Shown one piece after another: positions 34,199 through 43,298 of a DNA stretch of 64,000 nucleotides. The position numbers and the translations under genes are program-made. Each line of letters starts with the position of its first letter. Position 1 is the stretch's first letter. Origin of the DNA: Idiomarina tyrosinivorans. GTDB taxonomy: Bacteria > Pseudomonadota > Gammaproteobacteria > Enterobacterales > Alteromonadaceae. The notes under the pieces are model-generated. The model worked only from the letters and a program-made list of their open reading frames with translations, was not told the origin of the DNA and did not search any database. The stretch lies in NCBI RefSeq assembly GCF_003987475.1, contig NZ_PIQH01000008.1:62001-126000 (forward strand). Direction: 5' to 3'.

Positions 34199-35914
34199 AT
34201 GGCAATTTCAAGTAACACTCTGACCCAACTGGTGCAGCAGTCGCTGAACCAGAGCGCGCTGCCGAAGGAGACGGCGCAAGCGCTAAAGCAGTTGGTCATG
34301 GCGTCACTTGAACAACGCCTGCCCATTGCTTTGAGCCCTGCCCCCAGAAGCTCCTCTGGCAGCCGCGATGCAACCGCCACAGCGGTGCAGTTACAACTCA
34401 GTAACGGTGGCGCTCAGCCAACCTCAACAAACCGCGTAAACGTGGTGCTGGAGCAACTCCCTAAGGCCTGGCAACAATTACTCGCACCGCTGCTACAACG
34501 AAGCGTCAGTGAAGCTGTGCTGATGCCCAGCAACCAGCGGCTAAGTGGCAGTCAACTGCAACACCAATTGTTACCCTTGCAACAGAACCTAGAACTGACC
34601 GTGCGGATAGTCCCGAGTAACCGGGTTGGGGAGCCGGCGCAGATTCAGTTATTGAACGCAAAGGGCGACAGCCAAGTTTGGCAAAACCCGCCGCCAGCGT
34701 TGCAAAAACTACTAGCGCCGGTATTCCAGCAGGTATCTCGTAGTAGCGCAGGCGCAGCACCACAGCCGTTCTCGTTACAATTACAGATAATGCTCAGTAG
34801 CGACAAGCCCCTGCCGCAAACCGCGATGGGCTCCAATAAAGCACCACAGCTACAATTACAATGGCAGCTACCGGCGCAAACCGTGAATTCTGCCGATACC
34901 CGCAGCCATATCGCTCCGCAAACGGTAAAGGTGATGTTGAGTACTAAGGTATTTGAAAATTTGCCAGCACCGATCAAACAGCAATTACTGCAAACGCTGG
35001 TTAGCGATAGTAAATCACCGGTAAAGTCCGAAGCCACGGCGCCAACCTCGCCGGTCTCAAACACCAAGCCAGCGTTATTTGCCAACCGTGCTGCGCCCCC
35101 TGAATTTTCTGGCTTGCGCTTGCGACACAGCCAACAACAACCGCTGCAAATGACGATAAAGGCGCTCACGCCACTGCTGGAACCTCAGCAACCGCTGCGC
35201 CCACTGATAATAAATCTGTTGCCGTTAATACTGCGTTCCAGTAGCTGGAACCAACCGGCTAACCTACAACAGTGGACTAACCAATGGTTTGCCGCCAAAC
35301 CGGTCAGCTTTGGTGAGAATAGTCCACATCAATTGGGCGGCATTGGTACCCTGCTGCAACTGCTGTTGGGGGCGAAAACCACGCCTACAGCACGAACCGA
35401 AAACCCACTCCAACAAGTATTTAACCAGCTACAACAACAATTGGGTGAGAGCGGGGTGCAACGATTGTTGCAGCAGCTCAGCGGTACTCTAGCGAGCGCC
35501 CAGCTCAGCCAAGCACGACTGCAAGACTCCGCTGGCAATCAGCCAGAGTACTACTTGTTGCTTCCAGCGGTGAACAGCAAAGCGGAGCACGACACTGAGC
35601 TACTGATTCGTCGTGACGGCGGCAGTGGTAAAGATGATGACGAGCAACGTAACGCTTGGCTATTCACCCTGCGCTTTGAACTGGCCGAAATGGGACCGTT
35701 ACTGGTTAAAGGGCGCTACCAAGCGCAAGGAACGCGCATCGATTTCTACGCCTCTTCGGCGCTGGCTCAACGCAAGTTAGAAGCGCAATTAACGCAATTC
35801 GAGCAACGCTTGCAGGCGCTTGAAGTCAACAGCGTGGCGCTGCGTGTGCAGCAAGGACAAATTCCTGAAACCTTGGCGACCCAGCCGAGCGGTATTGTGC
35901 GGGTGACGGTATGA
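34199..35914 (+). CDS. FliK-like flagellar hook-length control protein (C-terminal Flg_hook domain)
   Basis: A 571-residue Gln/Leu/Ala/Ser-rich protein. The long N-terminal part has no globular motif and looks like the extended ruler region of FliK. The C-terminal stretch (about 485-560; WLFTLRFELAEMGPLLVKGR, TRIDFYASSALAQRKLEAQL) has the pattern of the FliK Flg_hook domain, which contacts FlhB to switch the export apparatus. The next gene, 4 bases overlapping, is a stand-alone FlhB C-terminal-domain homologue, which supports the link to export switching. It is not in the hook operon, so it may be a second, accessory FliK. Symbol withheld for that reason. Confidence 0.75.
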   Translation: MAISSNTLTQLVQQSLNQSALPKETAQALKQLVMASLEQRLPIALSPAPRSSSGSRDATATAVQLQLSNGGAQPTSTNRVNVVLEQLPKAWQQLLAPLLQRSVSEAVLMPSNQRLSGSQLQHQLLPLQQNLELTVRIVPSNRVGEPAQIQLLNAKGDSQVWQNPPPALQKLLAPVFQQVSRSSAGAAPQPFSLQLQIMLSSDKPLPQTAMGSNKAPQLQLQWQLPAQTVNSADTRSHIAPQTVKVMLSTKVFENLPAPIKQQLLQTLVSDSKSPVKSEATAPTSPVSNTKPALFANRAAPPEFSGLRLRHSQQQPLQMTIKALTPLLEPQQPLRPLIINLLPLILRSSSWNQPANLQQWTNQWFAAKPVSFGENSPHQLGGIGTLLQLLLGAKTTPTARTENPLQQVFNQLQQQLGESGVQRLLQQLSGTLASAQLSQARLQDSAGNQPEYYLLLPAVNSKAEHDTELLIRRDGGSGKDDDEQRNAWLFTLRFELAEMGPLLVKGRYQAQGTRIDFYASSALAQRKLEAQLTQFEQRLQALEVNSVALRVQQGQIPETLATQPSGIVRVTV

Positions 35915-36204
35915 GTGATAACCACAAAGAAAAGCAAGCCATCGGCTTAGCCTATGATGGCATCAATACACCCAAGGTTATCGCCCGAGGCTTCGATGAG
36001 TTAGCCGAAGAAATCATTGCCGTAGCGCGAGAGCATGGCGTATTAGTACATGAGGATCCACTACTTTCCGATAGCTTGGCGCGATTAAACGTTGGCGATG
36101 AGATTCCCCGCGATCTTTATATCATCATCGCTGAGATCATCGCCTTTGCCTATCTATTGGAGGGAAAATTCCCGGCGAGCTGGCACGGTGAGGATGAAGC
36201 CTAG
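35911..36204 (+). CDS. flhX: FlhB C-terminal cytoplasmic domain homologue (FlhX-like export switch protein)
   Basis: A 97-residue soluble protein equivalent to the cytoplasmic tail of FlhB after its autocleavage site. The block AIGLAYDGINTPKVIARGFDELAEEIIAVA and the downstream acidic helix pattern match the EscU/YscU/FlhB C-terminal family. The membrane part and the NPTH cleavage motif are absent. Such proteins (FlhX) can stand in for part of FlhB in some bacteria. It overlaps the FliK-like gene by 4 bases and shares the palindromic CTAG with the convergent DUF2802 gene, so both stops lie within the same four bases. Confidence 0.85.
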   Translation: MSDNHKEKQAIGLAYDGINTPKVIARGFDELAEEIIAVAREHGVLVHEDPLLSDSLARLNVGDEIPRDLYIIIAEIIAFAYLLEGKFPASWHGEDEA

Positions 36205-36659
36205 CTCGGCTGTTTGTTGAGCGACATCAGTAATTCGACTTCCGCTTGCGGCAATTCACAGGCATCCATAACTTCTTGCAGTGATGCGCCCTCGGCAATC
36301 AGTTTTGCTGCCTTCTGGTAGTAACGCATTTCTGGATCTTGGTTAGCGACTTCAGCAATCTGTTGCTTGACCTGGTCGAGTTGCTCGGCCAATTGCTGCT
36401 GCCGTTCAGCCAGCGCCTGCAGTTGCTGCGAATGCTGTTCAATCAGTGCCTCTTCCGAGCTGTCTTCAGCCATTCTCTCAGCTAACCCGGACAGCTCTTG
36501 CGAACGGCTGTGCCATTGCGCTTCGGTCTGTTGCTGATAGCCCTGCAAACGCTGATGCAGGCGTTTCATAACCACCGCTTGGCGAGCGATAATAAAAAGC
36601 ACCGCCAAGGATAAAATCACTGCGCCAATAGCAATCAGTAACGCCGTAGTCGCTAACAT
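36201..36659 (-). CDS. DUF2802-family membrane protein of the chemotaxis cluster
   Basis: A 152-residue protein with one N-terminal membrane helix (about 4-27, ALLIAIGAVILSLAVLFII), a long Gln/Glu-rich coiled coil (about 35-110) and a small C-terminal helical domain (KAAKLIAEGASLQEVMDACELP), which is the DUF2802 element that resembles a helix-turn-helix. It is the last gene after cheW, 3 bases apart. The family regularly accompanies polar chemotaxis operons in gammaproteobacteria; a function is not known to me. Confidence 0.85.
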   Translation of the reverse strand: MLATTALLIAIGAVILSLAVLFIIARQAVVMKRLHQRLQGYQQQTEAQWHSRSQELSGLAERMAEDSSEEALIEQHSQQLQALAERQQQLAEQLDQVKQQIAEVANQDPEMRYYQKAAKLIAEGASLQEVMDACELPQAEVELLMSLNKQPS

Positions 36660-36662
36660 CGA

Positions 36663-37169
36663 TTACCCTAACCGTGAGATCTCGTCCCACTCGTCATCGG
36701 TGAGCATTTTATCAAGATCAACCAGAATCAATAATTCGCCGTCGCGGTTACTGACACCCTGAATGAATTTCGCGCTCTCATCCGTGCCCACGTTTGGCGC
36801 ACTATCGATTTCAGAGCTCTTCAGGTACACCACTTCTGCCACGCTATCGACCAAAATACCGATCACTTGCTTGTCGGATTCAATGATTACGATACGCGAA
36901 TTGTCCGACACCTCTGTTTGCGGCAAACCAAAACGCAGGCGGGTATCAATAACTGTTACCACGTTACCGCGCAAATTAATGATGCCGAGCACATAGTCCG
37001 GTGCACCGGGTACCGGGGCGATTTCGCTATAACGCAGCACTTCCTGAACCTGCATCACGTTGATGCCATAGGTTTCCTCTTCCAGTCGAAAAGTCACCCA
37101 CTGCAATACTTCATCATTGGCTTCAACGTCTTTATCTCGGTCCTGCTTGCTTGTTTGCTCTTTTGCCAT
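36663..37169 (-). CDS. cheW: Chemotaxis coupling protein CheW
   Basis: A 168-residue SH3-like coupling protein that joins CheA to chemoreceptors in the array. After a charged 20-residue N-terminus the CheW fold is evident (WVTFRLEEETYGINVMQVQE, PDYVLGIINLRGNVVTVIDTR, ILVDSVAEVVYLKSSEI). It is 7 bases downstream of parP, in the order parC-parP-cheW known from Vibrio. Confidence 0.96.
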   Translation of the reverse strand: MAKEQTSKQDRDKDVEANDEVLQWVTFRLEEETYGINVMQVQEVLRYSEIAPVPGAPDYVLGIINLRGNVVTVIDTRLRFGLPQTEVSDNSRIVIIESDKQVIGILVDSVAEVVYLKSSEIDSAPNVGTDESAKFIQGVSNRDGELLILVDLDKMLTDDEWDEISRLG

Positions 37170-37176
37170 AATTTCC

Positions 37177-37968
37177 TCACTCCACGTCTTTGGTGTGGCC
37201 CAGTCCGTTATTCAGCAGTGTAATCAACTCGGGCACATCCAGCAATGCACACATTTTTTCCCGTACCACACCAGCAAGCCACGGCCGTCGATTAGGCCCA
37301 GGCTTACGCCACTGCACCTGCTGCGGTTGCAGTGGCGTACTGGTCACTAAATCCTCACATGCCAAGCCCCAAGAGCTGTCGTTGAGGGTAATGACGTATT
37401 GGTATTCAATCTCACTTTCACGCTGTTCAGTCAGCTTCTCCGGCATCACCCAACGGGCGGTGTCGACGACCTGAATTTGTTCACCACGTTCAGTCATCAC
37501 CCCTTTAAACCATTTCGGCCGCCCGAACAAAGTATTGAGTTTTCCGAGGTTATGAATTTGCCCTAAACTTTTTAATGGCACGGCTAAGGTTAAGCCGGCA
37601 ACGGTAAAAAACAATGCTTGAAAGTCGTCCCGTTGGTATTCCGCCATCGGATCTTCTGGCGGCGTTCCCGCAGCTTCAATGTCATCAACAGCGCTATCTT
37701 GTTCTATCGTTTGCTCAACAGGCTCGGTAGGTGCGAGTGCTTCATCGGTCTCTGTTGGTTCAACGGGCGCTTCTTCAGCCGGCGTCTTTGCAGCCAGCGG
37801 TTCAGGTATTGCTGCCGGCTCACTCGGTGGCGTTTCGACCACCGGCGCTGAAGCTTGCGACAACAGTTTTGCCACAGGCTCATGATCAAACTCTGCCGTA
37901 TCCACCTGCTGTTCTTCGAACAACGCGTCGAGATACTCGCGCATGGCTTTATCGGTATTGCCCGCCAT
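37177..37968 (-). CDS. parP: ParP-like protein (CheW-fold C-terminal domain with disordered N-terminus)
   Basis: A 263-residue protein. Residues 1 to about 110 are acidic and rich in Pro, Ala and Glu (PVEPTETDEALAPTEPVEQ), likely disordered. Residues from about 115 to 255 form a diverged CheW-like domain (QALFFTVAGLTLAVPLKSLG, WLAGVVREKMCALLDVPELI). Position between a ParA-type ATPase and cheW matches ParP of Vibrio, which binds ParC, CheA and receptors through this domain and keeps CheA in polar arrays. The start overlaps the parC stop by one base. A second plain CheW is possible, but the long N-terminus argues against it. Confidence 0.85.
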   Translation of the reverse strand: MAGNTDKAMREYLDALFEEQQVDTAEFDHEPVAKLLSQASAPVVETPPSEPAAIPEPLAAKTPAEEAPVEPTETDEALAPTEPVEQTIEQDSAVDDIEAAGTPPEDPMAEYQRDDFQALFFTVAGLTLAVPLKSLGQIHNLGKLNTLFGRPKWFKGVMTERGEQIQVVDTARWVMPEKLTEQRESEIEYQYVITLNDSSWGLACEDLVTSTPLQPQQVQWRKPGPNRRPWLAGVVREKMCALLDVPELITLLNNGLGHTKDVE

Positions 37969-38750
37969 TATTCGTCCCGCCCCTTAAATTGCAGCAAATA
38001 GGTCAACAGCGACTGGTACGCAAACACACCACGGGCACGGGGCTCGTGAATAGACGGTGGCTGGTGAGCATGGCTGGCATCACGAAATTTGGTATCGATG
38101 GGGATCATCCCACTCCACACCGATTTACCGTATTGCTTAACCAACTCGTCATAGGCCTGCATCGACGCATTAGTGCGTTTATCGTACAGCGTCGGGATAA
38201 TCGTATAGGGGTTCTCTTGTCCGCGCGATTGTTGGATTAACTGCAGCGTTTTCATCATCCGTTCAAGGCCTTTAAGGGCCAAAAACTCGGTTTGCACCGG
38301 AATGAGTACCCGTTCACAGGCGGCCAACGCGTTTACCATAAGTACCCCTAGCACCGGCGGCACATCAATAATAACCACATCGTAAACGTCAGTGACATCG
38401 CGTAACATCTTGCGCAATACCAGCCCCATTCCACCTTGGCTACCGAGTTTACGGTCTAAGGTCGCGAGCGCCATTGATGACGGCAACACGTCAAGGTTGG
38501 CAAATCCTGACGGCACCACCGCTTGCATCAATTGCTCACCACTGGCCTGGTGGCCGAGCTTGAACAAATCATAAGCGGTCAGTTCTAGGGCTTCGGTATC
38601 AATATTGAAGTAGTAGGTCAGCGAAGCATGAGGGTCGAGGTCGACTAACAGCACGCGTTGCCCACGTTCAGAGAGCAAGCCCCCTAAACTGACAGTGGTT
38701 GTGGTTTTTCCCACACCACCTTTCTGATTGGCAACGGTCCATACTTTCAC
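37968..38750 (-). CDS. parC: ParA-family ATPase ParC (polar positioning of chemotaxis arrays)
   Basis: A 260-residue deviant-Walker ATPase. The P loop reads NQKGGVGKTTTTVSLGGLL, with switch motifs VDLDPHASLTYYF and VVIIDVPPVLG. Plasmid and chromosomal ParA proteins share this, but its place between cheB and parP identifies it with ParC/Soj-like proteins that localise chemosensory clusters at the old pole in Vibrio and relatives. No parB is nearby. It starts 15 bases after cheB. The symbol is also used for topoisomerase IV subunit A, which this is not. Confidence 0.9.
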   Translation of the reverse strand: MKVWTVANQKGGVGKTTTTVSLGGLLSERGQRVLLVDLDPHASLTYYFNIDTEALELTAYDLFKLGHQASGEQLMQAVVPSGFANLDVLPSSMALATLDRKLGSQGGMGLVLRKMLRDVTDVYDVVIIDVPPVLGVLMVNALAACERVLIPVQTEFLALKGLERMMKTLQLIQQSRGQENPYTIIPTLYDKRTNASMQAYDELVKQYGKSVWSGMIPIDTKFRDASHAHQPPSIHEPRARGVFAYQSLLTYLLQFKGRDE

Positions 38751-38765
38751 GGCACATCCTAAGGG

Positions 38766-39923
38766 TTAGCGGCCACTTTCATAGCCAACTTCCCGCATCA
38801 TTTCGCTGGCCATATCATCCAGACTAATGCTGCGGCTTGAAATACCTGCACTGGCGACAGCCTGTGGCATTCCGTAAACCACACAGCTAGCCTCATCCTG
38901 CGCCCAAATTGTCGCGCCTTTCTGTTGCAACATCCGTGCCCCTTCGCGACCATCGGCGCCCATTCCGGTAAGGATCACGCCCAACACTTTGCCGCCGTAG
39001 CTTTTTGCCACCGAGGCAAATGTCAGGTCGACACTAGGGCGGTAGGTGATCCGGGCATTTTCATCATTACGAATACGCAACCGCGCTCTACCATAGCCCT
39101 CAACCAGCATCTGCTGCCCGCCCGGCGCCAAATAAGCATGACCTGGGGTGAGGATGTCGCCGTCTTCCGCTTCTTTAACCGTCACTTGGCAGAGGCCGTT
39201 TAAGCGCTGCGCAAAGGCCTTGGTGAAAGCCGCCGGCATATGCTGCACCATAATAATCGGGTACGGAAAGTTACTCGGTAGCTGCGTTAAGATTTTCTGC
39301 AACGCCACTGGCCCACCGGTTGAGGTGCCAATTGCTAATAGCTGATATTGGCGATTGGTGGTTAAGCGTGGTGCAGCGGCAGCAGGCTTGTTTGCACTGG
39401 TGCCCGTTTCTTGGCGCTGCTGAGAACGTTGCCGCATCCGTTCGAGTGCACTGTCAGCAGCTCGTGGTCGCGGCGCGATTGGTGTAGACGGCCGTGCGCT
39501 AAAGCTTGAGTTGGGCCGCGCCTGTGGCTGCTTGGCAATGGCCAATACGCGTTGCTGCAACAACGCCACCGCCTCATCACGGTTGCGAGCAATATCCTCA
39601 AATTTTTTCGGAAGGAAATCAGCAGCACCTGCGTCTAAAGCATCGAGTGTCGCTTGCGCGCCCTCATGAGTTAACGAGCTAAACATCAGAATAGGCATCG
39701 GCTGGCGTGCCATGATCTGCTTCACCGCATCAATGCCGTTGAGTTTTGGCATTTCGATATCCATGGTGATCACATCAGGACGCAGTTCACGGGCTTTAGC
39801 AACAGCCTCTTCCCCGTCATTAGCACTGCCAATAACGTCTATTTGATCGTGTGCCGATAAGATCTCTGTAACCCGGCGGCGGAAAAAGGCCGAGTCATCA
39901 ACTACTAAAACTTTTACCGTCAT
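38766..39923 (-). CDS. cheB: Chemotaxis protein-glutamate methylesterase CheB
   Basis: A 385-residue two-domain response regulator that demethylates (and deamidates) chemoreceptors. The receiver domain has D55 in [15 protein letters not shown] and the KKF switch region. After a basic, Ser/Arg-rich linker (about 135-190) comes the esterase with the triad motifs [12 protein letters not shown] (Ser), [17 protein letters not shown] (His) and GMGADGREG (Asp). It lies 12 bases after cheA. No cheR is in the window. Confidence 0.97.
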   Translation of the reverse strand: MTVKVLVVDDSAFFRRRVTEILSAHDQIDVIGSANDGEEAVAKARELRPDVITMDIEMPKLNGIDAVKQIMARQPMPILMFSSLTHEGAQATLDALDAGAADFLPKKFEDIARNRDEAVALLQQRVLAIAKQPQARPNSSFSARPSTPIAPRPRAADSALERMRQRSQQRQETGTSANKPAAAAPRLTTNRQYQLLAIGTSTGGPVALQKILTQLPSNFPYPIIMVQHMPAAFTKAFAQRLNGLCQVTVKEAEDGDILTPGHAYLAPGGQQMLVEGYGRARLRIRNDENARITYRPSVDLTFASVAKSYGGKVLGVILTGMGADGREGARMLQQKGATIWAQDEASCVVYGMPQAVASAGISSRSISLDDMASEMMREVGYESGR

Positions 39924-39935
39924 TAAAGGCTCGTT

Positions 39936-42083
39936 TTAATGCTTTTTAGAATAACGCTTCAGTAAACTTGGAACGTCGATGATCAATGCGATGCCGCCAT
40001 CACTGGTAATTGTCGCTCCCGCCATCCCCGGCGTACCTTGCAACAATTTATCCAAAGGTTTTATCACAACCTCTTCTTGGCCGACCAAACCATCCACCAC
40101 AAAGCCTACTTGTTGGTTGCCGATTTGTACGACCACCACATGGCCTTCTTCGTTGCGTGTCGAACGGTCTGGGTTGCGTACTAGCCAATGCTCCAAGAAG
40201 AACAGCGGTATGGCGCGCTCACGAACAATTAGGGTTAACTGGCCATCAACGGTGTTGGTGCGTTTCATGTCTAAATTGATAATCTCGCTGACACCCGCCA
40301 AAGGTAAAGCAAAGGTCTGCTCTTTCACCAACACCATCAGAGTTGGCAAAATGGCTAAGGTCAGCGGCACTTTAATCAGGAGTTCGGTGCCTTTACCCAA
40401 CTCTGAGTCAATTTTAATGGTGCCGTTAAGTTGGCTGATTTTGGTTTTCACCACATCCATGCCAACACCGCGACCAGAAATATCGGAAATTTCCTGCTTG
40501 GTAGAGAACCCTGGTGCGAAAATTAAGTTATATGCATCTTCATTACTCAACCGCGCGGCGGCATCAGTATCTAGAATACCTTTATCAATCGCGATGCTTT
40601 TCAGCTTTTCAGGGTCCATACCAGCGCCATCATCTTTTATCGACAACAAGATATGGTCACCCTCTTGCGAAGCCGCCAAGCGCACAGTACCGCTACGTGG
40701 CTTGCCTTTTTTCTGGCGTTCGTCAGGCATCTCAATGCCATGGTCAACGGAGTTGCGCACCAAGTGCACCAATGGATCGGCCAGCGCCTCGACCAAGTTT
40801 TTATCCAGATCGGTCTCTTCGCCTTCCATTTCCAAATTGATTTCTTTTTTCAAGCTCCGCGCTAGATCACGCACCACGCGAGGGAAGCGGCCAAACACTT
40901 TCTTAATCGGCTGCATCCGGGTTTTCATCACCGCTCCCTGCAGGTCACCGGTGACCACATCAAGGTTAGCGATGGCTTTACTCATTTCTTGCTGATTTTC
41001 GCTGTCACTCAAGCTCAACAAGCGGTTACGCACCAATACCAACTCGCCCACCATGTTCATAATGTCGTCGAGACGTTTGGTATCAACACGGACGGTGGTT
41101 TCCGCGGCCGGCGCTGGTGCAGGAGCCGGTTTCTTCGCCGCTGCAGGCGCCGGTTTCTCTGCCGCTTTCTGGGGCTGGCTATCGCTAGCTTTAGCCGCAG
41201 CAGCAGGCTTTTTCTCAGCCGCTGCAGGTTTCGCTGGCGTTGCCTTTTCTGCTGCTTCGTCGCTTTTCTTCGGCGCTTGGCCAGAGCCATGCAGCTCGTC
41301 TAGCAACGCTTCAAATTCGTCATCGGTAATCTCATCATCACCGTTGCCATCGACTTTCGCCGAACCGCTCTGTTTGTCGACAGGCTTAGGCGCCTTACCG
41401 TTACCATGAAGTTCATCTAATAAGGCTTCAAATTCATCATCGGTAATTTCGTCATCAGCACCGCTACTGTTGCTTGCCGGCTTGTCCTCAGCAGCATTCG
41501 ACTCGGCCGCAACTTTTGGTGCTTTGCCCTTGCCGTGCAACTCATCCAGCAGCGCTTCAAATTCGTCTTCATTAATTTCGTCGATGGAGCCCTCACCAGC
41601 AATTGATGGCTCTGCCGCGTTGGTGCTTTCCTCATCAGCCGGCGCTGGTTCTGATTCTGCTTCAGCCGCCGTGGCCGTTTGCTCATCTTCAGTTGCCGGT
41701 TTAGCAAGCTTTTCTAATTGTTCGAGCAATGCAGGCGTCGCAGGTTCAGGTTCTTCACGGGCTTGTACCGCGGCAAACTGGCTATTGATGGTATCCAATG
41801 CTTGCAAGATAACGTCCATCAAGTCTGAGGAAACAGCGCGTTGGCCATTGCGCAAGGTATCGAACACATTTTCTGCGCCGTGGCAGGTGTCGACCAACGC
41901 ATTCAACGAAAGGAAGCCGGCGCCGCCTTTGACGGTGTGGAAACCGCGGAAAATCGCATTCAACAGATCTTTGTTTTCAGGATCGTTTTCTAACTGAACC
42001 AGTTGCTCTGACAATTGTTCCAGAATTTCACCGGCCTCGATGAGGAAGTCCTGTAAAATGTCTTCATCCATTTCAAAGCTCAT
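39936..42083 (-). CDS. cheA: Chemotaxis histidine kinase CheA
   Basis: A 715-residue kinase. P1 has the phosphorylation site H49 in FRGFHTVKGGAGF. Instead of a clear P2 domain, residues about 110-335 are a low-complexity linker holding three copies of an acidic helix motif (DEFEALLDELHG) at 168-190, 211-233 and 250-272, then an Ala/Pro/Lys-rich stretch. The P3 dimerisation helices, the P4 kinase domain (LVRNSVDHGIEMPDER, IKDDGAGMD, GFSTKQEISDISGRGVGMDV) and the P5 CheW-like domain (from about 575) are normal. Polar CheA proteins of ParC/ParP species carry a ParP-binding element in this linker; equating the repeats with it is my inference. Confidence 0.97.
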   Translation of the reverse strand: MSFEMDEDILQDFLIEAGEILEQLSEQLVQLENDPENKDLLNAIFRGFHTVKGGAGFLSLNALVDTCHGAENVFDTLRNGQRAVSSDLMDVILQALDTINSQFAAVQAREEPEPATPALLEQLEKLAKPATEDEQTATAAEAESEPAPADEESTNAAEPSIAGEGSIDEINEDEFEALLDELHGKGKAPKVAAESNAAEDKPASNSSGADDEITDDEFEALLDELHGNGKAPKPVDKQSGSAKVDGNGDDEITDDEFEALLDELHGSGQAPKKSDEAAEKATPAKPAAAEKKPAAAAKASDSQPQKAAEKPAPAAAKKPAPAPAPAAETTVRVDTKRLDDIMNMVGELVLVRNRLLSLSDSENQQEMSKAIANLDVVTGDLQGAVMKTRMQPIKKVFGRFPRVVRDLARSLKKEINLEMEGEETDLDKNLVEALADPLVHLVRNSVDHGIEMPDERQKKGKPRSGTVRLAASQEGDHILLSIKDDGAGMDPEKLKSIAIDKGILDTDAAARLSNEDAYNLIFAPGFSTKQEISDISGRGVGMDVVKTKISQLNGTIKIDSELGKGTELLIKVPLTLAILPTLMVLVKEQTFALPLAGVSEIINLDMKRTNTVDGQLTLIVRERAIPLFFLEHWLVRNPDRSTRNEEGHVVVVQIGNQQVGFVVDGLVGQEEVVIKPLDKLLQGTPGMAGATITSDGGIALIIDVPSLLKRYSKKH
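41268..41582 (-). repeat. Three-fold repeat inside the cheA linker
   Basis: Three near-identical 23-codon units encode the core DEFEALLDELHG flanked by DEI(T/N)(D/E) and GxGxAPK, at CheA residues 168-190, 211-233 and 250-272. The intervening segments, 20 and 16 residues, differ. The protein copies are nearly identical while the DNA copies use different codons, so the repeats look old and selected at protein level rather than freshly duplicated. Confidence 0.9.
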
Positions 42084-42096
42084 CAGAATGCTGCTC

Positions 42097-42858
42097 CTAA
42101 AAACCTAAGCTGGACAATAAGTCGTCCACTTCGTCTTGGCCGTCAACCACGTCATCACGACTCTCAGGATCGATGATGGGGCCCTCTGGCTCGCTGCTCG
42201 TCGTCGACTTTTTCTTATCATCGGCTGCCGTCGCAGAATCTTCAGATTTTTCTGCATCTAAATCGCCGAATAATTTCAGCAATTCAATTAAATTTTTCTC
42301 AACGTCCTGCACCAGCTCAATCACTCGGCGTATCACTTGCCCAGTGATATCTTGATAATCCTGTGCCATTAACACTTCGGTCATCAAGCCGTGCAGATGG
42401 GAGGCATTTTGGCCGGATTCGGTAATGAACTGGTCGACTTGATGGCATAACGCTTTGAACTCTGAAAGTTCAATTTCACGATTCATCAAGCGTTCCCAAA
42501 CGGGCTGAATTTCGCTGACTTTGGCATGCATATCATCGGCAATGGGCAAACTTGCCTCAACCGCATCCATGGTGCGGTTAGCCGCATCCTCAGTTTTCGA
42601 AATCACATACTGCAAGCGGTTTTTGGCGTCAGGCAACTCGTCTTGCGTCAGCTCTAGAATGCGCGGATCGACTTGAAAATCTTGCAAGGCATCGTGGAGA
42701 TCGCGCGTTAACTTACCCACCGAAGTGAATAACTTATCGTTACGATGGCTATTGAGTTGGTCCATTAACTCGTTCGCGGCGTCGTTGTTTCCCGCTTCAA
42801 GCAATGCGACAAGCTCTTTGGCCTGCTCAATAGAGATCGGTGGGGCAGTTTTAGACAT
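42097..42858 (-). CDS. cheZ: CheY-phosphate phosphatase CheZ
   Basis: A 253-residue helical protein that dephosphorylates CheY. The catalytic Gln lies in MAQDYQDITGQVIRRV, the conserved family motif. A variable acidic linker (DAEKSEDSATAADDKKKST) leads to the C-terminal CheY-binding helix, VDDLLSSLGF. It lies between cheY (16 bases) and cheA (13 bases). Confidence 0.97.
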   Translation of the reverse strand: MSKTAPPISIEQAKELVALLEAGNNDAANELMDQLNSHRNDKLFTSVGKLTRDLHDALQDFQVDPRILELTQDELPDAKNRLQYVISKTEDAANRTMDAVEASLPIADDMHAKVSEIQPVWERLMNREIELSEFKALCHQVDQFITESGQNASHLHGLMTEVLMAQDYQDITGQVIRRVIELVQDVEKNLIELLKLFGDLDAEKSEDSATAADDKKKSTTSSEPEGPIIDPESRDDVVDGQDEVDDLLSSLGF

Positions 42859-42874
42859 GGTTTATCCCACCTTG

Positions 42875-43258
42875 TTATTGCAGGCGTTCGAAGATTTTAT
42901 CCAACTTCTCTTTTAGGGTAACTGCCGTAAAAGGTTTTACGATGTAGCCGTTTACACCTGCTTGGGCCGCAGCAATAATTTGCTCACGTTTGGCTTCAGC
43001 GGTTACCATTAGCACAGGAATATTGGCAAGGTTCTCATCTGCGCGGATCTCACGCAGTAAGTCAATGCCTTGCATCCCTGGCATATTCCAGTCAGTTACC
43101 ACAAAGTCGTAGTCACCGTTTTGTAGCATCGGTAACGCGGTACTACCGTCATCGGCTTCCGATACGTTCTGGAAACCCAAATCACGTAGCAAGTTCTTGA
43201 TGATTCGTCTCATTGTCGAAAAGTCGTCGACAACAAGAATTTTCATGTTTTTATCCAA
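42875..43258 (-). CDS. cheY: Chemotaxis response regulator CheY
   Basis: A 127-residue single receiver domain that binds the flagellar switch when phosphorylated. Seen: acidic pocket [10 protein letters not shown], phosphoacceptor D56 in [12 protein letters not shown], switch residue T in MVTAEAK and Lys in [12 protein letters not shown] place the start at the TTG at 43258 (MDKNMKIL), because GGAGGG sits four bases upstream and this is the usual family N-terminus; a GTG four codons upstream lies before the ribosome binding site, and the ATG at 43246 is 16 bases from it. Confidence 0.95.
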   Translation of the reverse strand: MDKNMKILVVDDFSTMRRIIKNLLRDLGFQNVSEADDGSTALPMLQNGDYDFVVTDWNMPGMQGIDLLREIRADENLANIPVLMVTAEAKREQIIAAAQAGVNGYIVKPFTAVTLKEKLDKIFERLQ

Positions 43259-43298
43259 AGCACCCTCCACTGAGGCTTTCGTTTACTACTCTTATCGA

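Noticed and set aside
34114..34380. Upstream extension of ccmA by 89 codons
   Set aside because: The extension is antisense to the start of the FliK-like gene and lacks family similarity; the ATG at 34113 gives the normal CcmA length.
39979..41409. Long plus-strand frames up to 338 codons opposite cheA
   Set aside because: cheA is intact with all kinase motifs on the other strand; the antisense frames are long only because of its codon bias and repeats.
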